IMG/VR virus record: IMGVR_UViG_3300038424_000251
Coordinates: 124,001 to 188,000 of that record
Reading direction: 5' to 3' (one strand)
From: a virus
Length of the DNA stretch: 64,000 nucleotides
Shown: one piece after another, positions 7,102 through 15,307 of the stretch
Layout: every line of letters starts with the position of its first letter
Position numbering within the stretch: the stretch's first letter is position 1
Position numbers and translations under genes: made by a program
Notes under the pieces: generated by a model
The model's input: only the letters and a program-made list of their open reading frames with translations
What the model was told of the DNA's origin: nothing
The model's database searches: none

Positions 7102-7599
7102 ATGGGATACTATAATCTTAGAAATTATACAAATATTCCAAATGACATAATAAAAATCATTATTGATTTTTGTTGTCCCTATGGATTATCTGACTTCAAT
7201 ATTAGTATTAAGCAAACTAAAAAATCAAGACACGATGAAGCTTTTTATGGAGTTGCACATCCAAACGAAAGAAAAACAGTTATTGGTGTAAATTTACCTT
7301 TTTCTCAGTATAGATTTCCTATGCTAAGTAGTTATAGGCATGAAAATCTCAGAAAAGCTGGTTATGTTAAGGCAACGCTTTTAAGAAATCAAATAGAAGT
7401 TTTAGTATATCTTATTTCTCATGAATTAAGACATTTATGGCAAGGTAATGTAAGTAAACAAAATTTTCAAGGACGTTTAGTATTTTATACGACTTGGAAT
7501 GAAAAAGTATATCATGCATTTTATAAAGAGGAAAAAGATGCAACATTATATGCTATTAAAATGATTAAAATGTGGAGAAAAGAATTAGAATCTAACTAA
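7102..7599 (+). CDS. Putative zinc metallopeptidase (HExxH)
   Basis: A 165-residue protein with HELRH in the segment VLVYLISHELRHLWQGN, the HExxH zinc-binding helix of zincin metalloproteases. EEKDATLYAIKM lies about 40 residues later and could supply the third ligand (Glu), as in gluzincin or minigluzincin folds. The core is short, like phage-encoded SprT/minigluzincin-type proteins. No signal peptide is present, so it would act in the cytoplasm on an unknown protein. Confidence 0.65.
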   Translation: MGYYNLRNYTNIPNDIIKIIIDFCCPYGLSDFNISIKQTKKSRHDEAFYGVAHPNERKTVIGVNLPFSQYRFPMLSSYRHENLRKAGYVKATLLRNQIEVLVYLISHELRHLWQGNVSKQNFQGRLVFYTTWNEKVYHAFYKEEKDATLYAIKMIKMWRKELESN

Positions 7600-7616
7600 T
7601 ATTTATAAATACAAAA

Positions 7617-7922
7617 ATGAACGAAGAACCCAAAATAACATACGCGCCTTGGCCTAAAGAAGTCGTTGATAAACTTAATGAATATCAGCATAATCTCGGC
7701 TGTCATCCATACACTTGTGGATGGTGTAGAGATAAACTGGGTGTTTGGTTTGTTAAACAGAATGACGGAACTCTCATTCCAGAACCATTGAATTATGACA
7801 GAAGTGGTGATGGTTGGAAGAAAATCATTTGCTTAGACCGTGAATTGATTGCCACTGAAAATGGTTGGATTTGTAAAACCTGTGATCATGTTCAAAATTG
7901 GTATGTTGAAGGAACTATCTAA
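7617..7922 (+). CDS. Small protein with CxxC pairs
   Basis: A 101-residue protein with two likely zinc-binding pairs, CGWC at about residue 34 and CKTC near 87, rich in Trp and Pro. It probably folds as a zinc ribbon-like domain. Family not recognised; neighbours give no hint. Confidence 0.65.
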   Translation: MNEEPKITYAPWPKEVVDKLNEYQHNLGCHPYTCGWCRDKLGVWFVKQNDGTLIPEPLNYDRSGDGWKKIICLDRELIATENGWICKTCDHVQNWYVEGTI

Positions 7923-7933
7923 TATTTATAAAT

Positions 7934-8485
7934 ATGGCAGTTACAGCACCAATAGAAGTTCCAAGAGATAGGAAAATATCTGACAAAAAAGTAAGTCATG
8001 ATGTTGAGAATTATATTCTTGATATTATTTCAGAAACTATTGATGAACCATTTACTTTCAAAGAACTACTTGAAATGGTAAGAAATAAATATCAAAGTGA
8101 ATATGGATGGGATTTGGAAGGTCATGTTTCTTGGGCTTTGGATATGCTTCACGCTAATAATTTAGTAAAACGTGTAGCTCCTAATACTTACGAAGCACCA
8201 GAAGGTCCTGATGATGTTTATTCAGAACGTGCAACAGGATATGCTCCTGAAGGCGAATTCGTTCCCCGTGGTAGAGATTTTACCAAACAAGATACTTCCC
8301 ATTTTGAAAACAAAGACGAATACCGACATGAATTAAGTAAAGCTGAATGGTCGGTAAATATGTTAAAAAATATGGGGAAAAATGAAGAAGATATCGAAAC
8401 AATGTTACTTGCCGGTGAGCATCCTTACAATCGTGTTGCCCTCAAAGTTGCTCTCAAAAAACATTTTCAAGGTGTAGAAATATAA
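7934..8485 (+). CDS. Putative winged-helix protein
   Basis: A 183-residue protein. Residues 20-70 (VENYILDIISETID, FTFKELLEMVRNKY, VSWALDMLHANNLVKRV, NTYEA) read like a winged helix: three helices and a beta wing. A disordered, charged middle and a C-terminal helical segment follow. It may bind DNA or another protein, but it has no close relative I can name. Confidence 0.65.
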   Translation: MAVTAPIEVPRDRKISDKKVSHDVENYILDIISETIDEPFTFKELLEMVRNKYQSEYGWDLEGHVSWALDMLHANNLVKRVAPNTYEAPEGPDDVYSERATGYAPEGEFVPRGRDFTKQDTSHFENKDEYRHELSKAEWSVNMLKNMGKNEEDIETMLLAGEHPYNRVALKVALKKHFQGVEI

Positions 8486-8525
8486 TCTTCTTGACTGTAC
8501 ATATTTCATTTGATATTGTATTTCT

Positions 8526-9629
8526 ATGGATTTATTAGATTTTATAGAACCACTGGAAGATAAAACTTTATCAACAATTAAAGAATTAAAATCTTTATCA
8601 TTAGAAGAATACACTTTAAAAATTAAGTGGTATGAAATTCAGAACCATGTAAGTGAAATTATGCCATTTATGCGTTCCAAAAGTCAGATTTCTAATCCAA
8701 AAACTATAGAAGAAATAGAAAATCTAAAAATAAAAATCTTGCCTGTAAATGAATCTGATGAAGAATTGTATCGTATATACAAAAATTTCATGTTATTTAC
8801 ATCTTCTGCTCTTCAAAATAATTACCCCGGAAGGAAGATGTCATTTCTTGTAGAAAATAGTAATACAGGTAAATTTCTTGGTATGATAACAATTGCTGGA
8901 GATATTGGGTCTTTATCTGCTAGAGATAATTTCATAGGTTGGTCTAACAACCATAAATATAAAAATAAGCGAATAAACAATTTAATGAATGCACAAGTTC
9001 TTGTACCTCTTCAACCATTCGGTTATAATTGTTTGGGTGGAAAGTTGCTTGCTAGAATTGTTGTAACAGATTATTTTAGAAATGCATGGAAAGAAAAATA
9101 TGGTGATACAGTTGTTGGAGTGACAACTACAAGTCTTTATGGGTCTTTTTGCCAATATACGGGTTTAAAATTTTGGAAAAACTTAGGCACAACATCAGGG
9201 AAAGTACCCATAGAGTTACCTGAAATTGTATTAACCAATTGGAAAGTTAAATATCCACCAGTAAAAAAGTCGGATAATGTAACATCTGACCGTTATAAAG
9301 ATGAATTAATGAAAAAAATTTGTAAAGATTTAGGTATTAACTATAAATTAATATATCATGGAATTCATCGTGGAATTCATTATGTTTCCCTGTATAAAAA
9401 TAGTAATGAATTTCTTCAATGTAAAATAAAAGAATCCGAATTAGAACTAATTCAGGAATTGAAAGATTTAGACAAACAAATGGAACAGTGGAAAGTGTCA
9501 TCTATAAAGCGGTTTACTAAATTACAATCTGAAAATCGTTTAATTTCTAAATCTACGTATTATGATGATGCTGCGCATTTAACATTTGAGGAAACCAAGA
9601 AACTTTTTTTGAGCAATATTAACCGATAA
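8526..9629 (+). CDS. DUF4338 (DruA-like) family protein
   Basis: A 367-residue protein. The middle contains FLGMITIAGDIGSLSARD, NFIGWS, VPLQPFGYNCLGGKLLA and a run ending TGLKFWKNLGTT. This matches the pattern of DUF4338, the domain of DruA in the Druantia anti-phage system (ARDxWIGWS, lipophilic core, final W-x-x-L-G-x-T). Function of the domain is unknown. In a phage it could be a decoy, a DNA-modifying enzyme or part of a mobile element. The N- and C-terminal extensions are helical. The assignment rests on motif recall, not a search. Confidence 0.65.
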   Translation: MDLLDFIEPLEDKTLSTIKELKSLSLEEYTLKIKWYEIQNHVSEIMPFMRSKSQISNPKTIEEIENLKIKILPVNESDEELYRIYKNFMLFTSSALQNNYPGRKMSFLVENSNTGKFLGMITIAGDIGSLSARDNFIGWSNNHKYKNKRINNLMNAQVLVPLQPFGYNCLGGKLLARIVVTDYFRNAWKEKYGDTVVGVTTTSLYGSFCQYTGLKFWKNLGTTSGKVPIELPEIVLTNWKVKYPPVKKSDNVTSDRYKDELMKKICKDLGINYKLIYHGIHRGIHYVSLYKNSNEFLQCKIKESELELIQELKDLDKQMEQWKVSSIKRFTKLQSENRLISKSTYYDDAAHLTFEETKKLFLSNINR

Positions 9630-9639
9630 TAATAGACGC

Positions 9640-9667
9640 TTGACATTTTAAAATAATAATGTACCAT
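9640..9667 (+). promoter_or_regulatory. Promoter
   Basis: CGCTTGACA with a 16-base spacer ending TG and a weaker -10 (TACCAT), 8 bases before the ATG at 9676. Confidence 0.6.
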
Positions 9668-9675
9668 GTAAATGG

Positions 9676-9960
9676 ATGAAAATAAATGTAGAACCGAAAG
9701 ACAAATATAAAGCGGTAATTTGTCTTGAAAAGAATTGTATATGGAAAAGAGTTTGTGCCAACCATCATACAGCAGGTGATTTTCGCTCCGAAGACGGCGT
9801 AACCCCAAAACTCTCTTTAAGAAGTGGAGAATTATATTGCGAAACAATTCATTCCAAAGGTGATGGATGTGAATATCATGAATGTCCAATTGACCATCAT
9901 AGTTGTGGTTTGCTTTGCTGGGATGACTTGATTGAAGAAACCGATAATTTTCAAATATGA
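9676..9960 (+). CDS. Cys/His-rich hypothetical protein
   Basis: A 94-residue protein with ten Cys and several His (CANHH, GCEYHECPIDHHSCGLLCW), suggesting one or two metal sites. It overlaps the downstream DapB-like gene by 4 bases (ATGA). Unknown function. Confidence 0.65.
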   Translation: MKINVEPKDKYKAVICLEKNCIWKRVCANHHTAGDFRSEDGVTPKLSLRSGELYCETIHSKGDGCEYHECPIDHHSCGLLCWDDLIEETDNFQI

Positions 9961-10571
9961 AAAAGAAAATAAATGTGTTTGTTCATGGTGCAAATGGCAA
10001 AATGGGACAAATTCTAACTTCATTAATAAATAAGGATAAATTGTTAAATTTATCCTCTCTGAAAGATGCTGATATAGTTGTTGATTTTTCCAGTGAAGAA
10101 GGTCTTCTGAAAATACTTTCTATTTGTTTGAAAAGGAAATTACCGTTGATAAGTGGTACAACAGGGTTAAGTGAATCCACTTATCAAAAAATATGGGAAG
10201 CATCACTGTCTATTTATATCATTCACAATGAAAATTTTAGTGAGGGCATTAAAGAAATAAAACAAATGTTATATGGTATTTCATCATTACTTAAAGTTTC
10301 TAAAATTATAATAGAAGAATGTCATAACATTTCTAAAAAAGATATGCCCAGCGGCACATCAAAAATGTTGTCTAGTATTTTATTTTCAAGATTTGGTGTA
10401 AAACCGGAAATAATATCCAACAGAACCAATCAAAATATTGGTGGTATGCATAATATTATTCTTAAATTACCAAATCAAATAATAGAAATCAAACATAGAG
10501 CAAATTCTAAGAAAATTTATGCTATAGGAGCATTAAATGAAGTAAAATTTTGGTATAAACATGGAAAATAA
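9957..10571 (+). CDS. dapB: 4-hydroxy-tetrahydrodipicolinate reductase homologue (DapB-like)
   Basis: A 204-residue short DapB. It keeps the Rossmann start VFVHGANGKMGQ (G11-G17), VVDFSSEEG, SGTTGL (66-71), the NFSEGI strand, the catalytic segment ECHNISKKDMPSGTS (His123 and a lysine aligning with E. coli His159/Lys163) and the C-terminal IEIKHRANSKKIYAIGAL. DapB reduces the dihydrodipicolinate precursor with NAD(P)H on the way to meso-diaminopimelate and lysine. Bacterial enzymes are about 240-270 residues, so peripheral parts are missing, but catalytic residues remain. No other lysine-pathway gene is visible here, so it may boost a host step or have a changed role. Confidence 0.85.
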   Translation: MKKKINVFVHGANGKMGQILTSLINKDKLLNLSSLKDADIVVDFSSEEGLLKILSICLKRKLPLISGTTGLSESTYQKIWEASLSIYIIHNENFSEGIKEIKQMLYGISSLLKVSKIIIEECHNISKKDMPSGTSKMLSSILFSRFGVKPEIISNRTNQNIGGMHNIILKLPNQIIEIKHRANSKKIYAIGALNEVKFWYKHGK

Positions 10572-11229
10572 TGATATGAGTTGGTTTTGGAAAAGAAAAG
10601 TAGTTGCTGAACGAAAACCAGAAGAAACTGGAATAGATTTACCAGCTTTAAACTGGTTTATTCATGTTTTAATCAATAATGTAGGATATAATAAATGGAT
10701 AAGAATGTCCAAAGAAGAACAAAAGAAATATGATGAAGAACATCCTTACAATGCCGGTTATCCTTATAAAGTTATTACTTACCCCATACCATCGGGGAAG
10801 GATATCGTATTGAAAGAAAGTGGTAAATATACGATTCAATGTGATTCTGAATATACTCGCAATTTAATTATAGAAATGGCAAGAGCATACGATAAATTGG
10901 AAAAGGAATATTATTACAATTTACAAGAGAAAGCTTCCGAAAAGTGGCATAAAATAGAAGAATTGCCGCCTCATAGTCCAGCTTCTTCTTTTCATGAAAG
11001 AGGAAGAATGTTTTTAGTATTTAGTCCTATTTTATGTTATGTTAATGGTGGTCAATGTTTAGGATTTAGAGACGGAAAGAAATGGTATATTATTTGGAAT
11101 GGAAAAGAAATAGAATGTCCATCAATAACTCATTATCGCCTTTTACCACCAAATCCTTTGATTAAACTTACCGAATATAAAACTGTAAAAGAACAGGTGG
11201 AAAAAATAAGAAATCAGATTGAAAAATAA
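10561..11229 (+). CDS. Hypothetical protein with DUF551-like C-terminus
   Basis: A 222-residue protein. Its last 90 residues (KWHKIEELPPHSP, RMFLVFSPIL, WYIIWNG, SITHYRLLPPNP) have the pattern of phage DUF551-type domains: W-x-x-I near a Pro-rich turn, then a strand, then THxxxLPxPP. The N-terminal part is unknown. It overlaps the DapB-like gene by 11 bases. Confidence 0.6.
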   Translation: MENNDMSWFWKRKVVAERKPEETGIDLPALNWFIHVLINNVGYNKWIRMSKEEQKKYDEEHPYNAGYPYKVITYPIPSGKDIVLKESGKYTIQCDSEYTRNLIIEMARAYDKLEKEYYYNLQEKASEKWHKIEELPPHSPASSFHERGRMFLVFSPILCYVNGGQCLGFRDGKKWYIIWNGKEIECPSITHYRLLPPNPLIKLTEYKTVKEQVEKIRNQIEK

Positions 11230-11234
11230 GAATT

Positions 11235-12176
11235 ATGGGCAGAAAAAAGAAAATAGAAATTTTACCACCTAATATATGGAGAGACTCTGATAATAAATTA
11301 TGGAAAAAATGTAAAACATGTGGAACTATTGCTGAATATTGTAATTTAAATAGTGCATTATGTTTGGGAAATGAGTGTTGCTTTTGTAGAACAAACAAGG
11401 GAGTATGGTACGACCCTATAAAAAAAATTTTTTGCAGGAGATGTCCAAAATGCAATTCTGTGGTGGCATATGAACGTAAATATCTTGCTTATGCAGCGGT
11501 TAAACTTAATCAGTTATGTAAAAGTTGTAGTAGTAAAAATAACAAAGGGTTGGAATCTATGTATGGTCCAACTAAACCACTTCCTACATGGGCTACATAC
11601 GACCCTATTACGCATTTATACACTATAACATGCCCTAAATGCAAAAGAGAGAGAAAAGTTAAATCAATAACTAGAAAACATTGTCCATCAGTATTGAAAC
11701 GTTCAAAAAATCTGCCGGTAGAACGTAGCGGATTTTGTAAAAAATGTGGTAATGACCCATCAAACAGGATTTAAACTAAAGATTGGATAATTAAAAGATT
11801 TTCTGCTAGATACAATTATCATCCATATACGTTTCCATCAGGAAAAGTAGTAATGGTTCAAGGATATGAAAAGGCTGGTATAAATTATCTGATTAATAAT
11901 ATAGGAATTGAAGAAGACGATTTGAGAGTAGGCCCCGATGAAGTTCCGTTTATAGAATATCAATTTAATAATAAAAATAGATTCTACTTTCCTGATATTT
12001 ACGTTAAATCAAAAAATTTAATAGTTGAAGTTAAATCTACATATACCTTTCAGACAGAAGGAAAGAAAAACAATGCAAAAATGAAAGCGGCATTTAATGC
12101 CGGATATGACCTTTGTGTTTTAGTTTTCAAACAACCGCCTAAAAGTCCAGTTATGGTAATTGAGCGAAAACACTAA
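11235..12176 (+). pseudogene. Zinc-finger endonuclease broken by one in-frame TAA
   Basis: Two frames, 11235-11774 (179 residues) and 11853-12176 (107 residues), are in the same phase and separated only by a TAA at 11772-11774. The bases between them also encode a sensible stretch (ARYNYHPYTFPSGKVV), so they form one gene with a nonsense codon. The first part has several CxxC zinc fingers. The second part carries FYFPDIYVKSKNLIVEVKS, a PD-(D/E)xK-type nuclease core, as in phage homing-type endonucleases. The stop separates fingers from the nuclease. Re-initiation at 11853 could still make a free nuclease domain. Confidence 0.75.
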
Positions 12177-12226
12177 AAAGTTATGCTTTTTTCATTTTGG
12201 TTTACTATATACGTTTAATAAGACGC

Positions 12227-12255
12227 TTGACACTAACCCGAAGTTAGTATAGAAT
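12227..12255 (+). promoter_or_regulatory. Promoter of the vWA/AAA unit with palindromic spacer
   Basis: CGCTTGACA, a 17-base spacer and TAGAAT. The spacer contains ACTAAC-CCGAA-GTTAGT (12232-12248), a perfect 6-base inverted repeat that could be an operator. Confidence 0.65.
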
Positions 12256-12278
12256 GTCATCGTCAAATGGAACAATTT

Positions 12279-12383
12279 TAGATGCTAACAGCAGTAAAAC
12301 TTTTCATTCAAGAAAACCAAATGCATCTAGCTTAATTTGAGATAGGAACAGCAGTAAATCCATATAGGAAAAACAACTATCTC
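12279..12383 (+). promoter_or_regulatory. Tandem structured RNA leader (two similar stem-loops)
   Basis: Domain 1 (12279-12329) is closed by TAGATGC/GCATCTA and domain 2 (12339-12383) by GAGATAG/CTATCTC. In both, one base after the 5' strand of the closing stem comes the same 12-mer AACAGCAGTAAA (12287-12298 and 12347-12358, 60 bases apart), then a small inner hairpin (TTTTC/GAAAA and TCC/GGA). Stems differ in sequence while the internal loop is identical, which indicates conserved RNA structure. It lies in the 148-base leader of the DUF2828 gene, followed by an AAGGA ribosome site. It may be a riboswitch-like sensor or a protein-binding RNA. Confidence 0.65.
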
Positions 12384-12403
12384 GCAATAAAAAAGGAATA
12401 GTT

Positions 12404-13963
12404 ATGAAGAAGAACGCAATCAAAAAGAAAGTCAGCACCGAATTCGGTTACGAAGGAACTCCTTCCATTGGCCGTAATTTTACCGCTCCCGAAAAGTACG
12501 TAAATCCGCTTGTAGCAGGTCTTGAAAACGCAAGCAATATTACCGTTACTGAAAATCTTGCTCTTGCCTACAAGAGCACCCTAAGTCATCTTCTTGACTT
12601 TTTTGGTAACGCAGGCGCTCTCCGTAAGCGAACTGATGATGAAGTAATCCAACTTTTCACCAAGGCTTTTGCCGAAGATAAACTTTTGGCTCTTAAGGCT
12701 CTATTTTATATTCGTGATGTGCGTGGTGGACAGGGCGAACGTAAAACTTTCCGAACTATTCTAAAATGGTTGGCCAACAATTACCCGGATATTGTTCGTA
12801 AAAATCTTTTGAACGTTCCTCTTTATGGACGTTGGGATGACCTTTATATTCTATTCGGAACTGAATTGGAAAAGGATGCTATGGTTGCAATGACTCAGCA
12901 ACTAGCTACTGATTGGCATAACATGAAAGTCAAAGAAAATGTTTCACTATTAGCTAAGTGGTTGAAGTCTGAAAACACTTCTTCCAAAGAATCCATTAAA
13001 TTGGCTAGTGAACTTCGTGAATTCCTCGGATGGAGTTCAAAGAAATATCGTAAGACCCTTTCACAACTCCGTAAATATATCGATGTTGTTGAAGTCAAGA
13101 TGTGCGCTCGTCAATGGAATGACATTAACTTTGAACATGTGCCTTCAAAGGCAACCTTGAATTATCGTAAGGCTTTTGAAAAGAGAGCTAACGAAAGTTA
13201 CAAGGAATACCTCAATCGTGTTGAAAAGGGCGAAGCCAAAATTAATGCGAGTGCTGTATTTCCTTACGATATTCTTCGAACTGTCGTAGAAAATACTCAA
13301 TCAGCAACTTCATTGAAGGCGGCTGATTTGCAATGGAAAGCCCTCCCTAACTTCATAGAGGGGGATGGAAAGGGACTAGTCATTGCTGATACTAGCGGTT
13401 CAATGCACGGACTCCCACTATATGTGTCAGTTTCTTTGGCAATTTATTTTGCTGAAAGAAATATTGGTCCTTTCAAGGATGTATTCATGACCTTTTCACA
13501 AACTCCTTGCTTCCACCGACTTATTGGTAACAATTTGTTGGAAAAATGGAATAATTTGGATGATGGTGGTTGGGATTGCAATACTAACCTTCAAGCAGCT
13601 TTCAACTTGTTTCTGAATACTGCTGTGAAAAATCACGTTCAACAGAAGGATATACCTTCTATTTTGTTTATCGTTTCAGATATGCAATTTGATATGGCAA
13701 GTTCATATAACGACAAGACAAACTTTGAAGTAATGAAGGAAAAATTTGAACAGTCAGGTTACAAGCTTCCAAATGTTGTCTGGTGGCAAGTAGATTCACG
13801 TCAAAATAACGTGCCAATTAAATTCTCTGATGCAGGTGTGGCATTGGTCAGTGGTAGTCACCCTTCAATCTTGAAGAAAATTTGTTCATCTAAATTCCTC
13901 AATCCATTGGAATTGATGTTATCAGTAATTACCGATAAACGTTACAACTCTATTGTAATATAA
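12404..13963 (+). CDS. DUF2828/TROVE-like protein with vWA domain
   Basis: A 519-residue protein. Residues 40-300 are a helical-repeat domain (FYIRDVRGGQGERKTF at 101-116, LYGRWDDL, LRKYIDVVEVKMCARQW, KINASAVFPYDI) of the DUF2828 type, related to the TROVE domain of Ro60. Residues 320-519 are a von Willebrand A domain with the MIDAS motif DTSGSM at 329-334. TROVE proteins bind Y RNAs and misfolded RNA; here RNA binding is inferred. A strong ribosome site (AAAAAGGAATAG) and a long structured leader precede it, unusual in this window. An AAA+ ATPase gene follows after a terminator and a new promoter. Confidence 0.85.
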   Translation: MKKNAIKKKVSTEFGYEGTPSIGRNFTAPEKYVNPLVAGLENASNITVTENLALAYKSTLSHLLDFFGNAGALRKRTDDEVIQLFTKAFAEDKLLALKALFYIRDVRGGQGERKTFRTILKWLANNYPDIVRKNLLNVPLYGRWDDLYILFGTELEKDAMVAMTQQLATDWHNMKVKENVSLLAKWLKSENTSSKESIKLASELREFLGWSSKKYRKTLSQLRKYIDVVEVKMCARQWNDINFEHVPSKATLNYRKAFEKRANESYKEYLNRVEKGEAKINASAVFPYDILRTVVENTQSATSLKAADLQWKALPNFIEGDGKGLVIADTSGSMHGLPLYVSVSLAIYFAERNIGPFKDVFMTFSQTPCFHRLIGNNLLEKWNNLDDGGWDCNTNLQAAFNLFLNTAVKNHVQQKDIPSILFIVSDMQFDMASSYNDKTNFEVMKEKFEQSGYKLPNVVWWQVDSRQNNVPIKFSDAGVALVSGSHPSILKKICSSKFLNPLELMLSVITDKRYNSIVI

Positions 13964-13989
13964 GTTCGGTTTGCTATTATAAATTACGA

Positions 13990-14021
13990 AAGGTGTGGAG
14001 AGAAATCTTCACGCCTTTTTT
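13990..14021 (+). terminator. Rho-independent terminator after the vWA gene
   Basis: An 11-base-pair stem (AAGGTGTGGAG / CTTCACGCCTT, two G-T pairs) with loop AGAAAT runs into TTTTTT. Confidence 0.85.
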
Positions 14022-14026
14022 ATGAA

Positions 14027-14054
14027 TTGACTTCTTTATTAATTGATGTAAGAT
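14027..14054 (+). promoter_or_regulatory. Promoter of the AAA+ gene
   Basis: TTGACT, a 16-base spacer ending ATG, then TAAGAT; the -10 ends 9 bases before ATG 14064. Confidence 0.65.
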
Positions 14055-14063
14055 CATTATATT

Positions 14064-15071
14064 ATGAGTGACATGAAAATGAATTTGGAAGCTTTCGGCA
14101 CAGCACCACCTAGACCAACCTTACGAAAAGGTAAATCTCCAGCAACCGAAAGGCCAACATCAGAAAAGGAATCTTCTGAACAAAATGATATATTAAATTC
14201 AATATCACTTGTTCAATGGGCAGTTTGTGGACCTAATACTTATAAACCCGTTTCAGTTACATTTCCCAAACTTCAAAGTGGTGTTTATAGTATTGCTGTA
14301 AGTCAATATCATGGGATTATTTATCAGAAAAAGCATGTATGCGTTGATGACCTCCTGAGATTTCCTGATTCCGTATCAGATAAGATTCTTGCTGAAATAA
14401 CCACATTTTGGGGAAAGGGCCAAAAGTTTATGGAACATGGCTTCCTACACCGTAGGGGGTATTTACTACACGGCCCAGCGGGTTCTGGCAAGACTTGCCT
14501 TGTTCAACAAATTATTGCTGATATTGTGAAGTCTGATGGCCTTGTTTTTCAATGCACCAATCATCCTGCTGTATTTAATGATGGATTGTCTCAATTTAGA
14601 AAAGTTGAACCCGGTAGACCAATTGTGTGTTTATTTGAAGATATTGATGCTATCGTTGAAGAACATGGAGAAGACGAAATTCTCACATTATTGGATGGTG
14701 AAAATCAAATTGATAAAGTTCTAAATATTGCTACCACCAACTATCCTGAAAGATTGGATAAACGATTGGTAGCAAGACCACGAAGATTTGACAGAGTTCT
14801 TCAAATTGATATGCCATCACCAGAAGTCCGAAAAATGTATTTTGAAAAGAAATTAAAGGTTTCAGAAGCTGAAATTGAAAAATGGGTTGCAGCTTCGGAA
14901 GGATTTTCATTTGCTGCCTGTGCTGAACTTGTGATTTCCGTATGTTGTTTTGAAAATACATTTGAAAATGCTGTAAAAATTTTGGATGATATGATGAAAG
15001 CAACTCCAAGTAATAAAGATTATGAAAATAAACCCCTTGGTTTTGCACAACCACAAGTAACTAGAAGATAA
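14064..15071 (+). CDS. AAA+ ATPase
   Basis: A 335-residue AAA+ protein. Walker A is GPAGSGKT at 137-144, Walker B VCLFEDID near 188-195, sensor 1 ATTN at 223-226 and arginine-finger-like ARPRRFDR at 237-244, followed by a helical lid. The first 60 residues are low-complexity and probably a flexible adaptor. The order resembles BCS1/FtsH-type classic AAA modules that form hexamers. It lies next to the vWA protein gene, and AAA-vWA pairs often act as MoxR-type chaperone systems, so a joint function is likely but inferred. Confidence 0.88.
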   Translation: MSDMKMNLEAFGTAPPRPTLRKGKSPATERPTSEKESSEQNDILNSISLVQWAVCGPNTYKPVSVTFPKLQSGVYSIAVSQYHGIIYQKKHVCVDDLLRFPDSVSDKILAEITTFWGKGQKFMEHGFLHRRGYLLHGPAGSGKTCLVQQIIADIVKSDGLVFQCTNHPAVFNDGLSQFRKVEPGRPIVCLFEDIDAIVEEHGEDEILTLLDGENQIDKVLNIATTNYPERLDKRLVARPRRFDRVLQIDMPSPEVRKMYFEKKLKVSEAEIEKWVAASEGFSFAACAELVISVCCFENTFENAVKILDDMMKATPSNKDYENKPLGFAQPQVTRR

Positions 15072-15072
15072 T

Positions 15073-15306
15073 ATGAGTGAAGGAAAATATAAACATAAAG
15101 AAGGTGACAAGGTTTATTTTGAGATGGGAGAAAAATTACCGTCAGGTTGGGGTAAAGTTTGTGGAATAGTTGGCCCTATCATAATAATTGAATTGAAAGA
15201 AAAAATTCCGAATTATCCATTCACACATACTTACATTATTGATTCTCAAATTAAAGAACCACCAAAACCTGAACATGGAAGTTTAGATATGGATGGGTCA
15301 AGATAA
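15073..15306 (+). CDS. Hypothetical SH3-like protein
   Basis: A 77-residue protein, beta-rich (EGDKVYF, GWGKVCGIVGPIIIIEL), probably a small SH3-like barrel. Its last codons are part of a 21-base sequence that is repeated, with one change, at the 3' end of the CoaD-like gene (35033-35053). Confidence 0.6.
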   Translation: MSEGKYKHKEGDKVYFEMGEKLPSGWGKVCGIVGPIIIIELKEKIPNYPFTHTYIIDSQIKEPPKPEHGSLDMDGSR

Positions 15307-15307
15307 A

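Noticed and set aside
12279-12383. Known NAD+-I (nadA-type) riboswitch
   Set aside because: The tandem-domain layout is similar, but the conserved bases I recall for that class are not present. No known motif can be assigned from memory.
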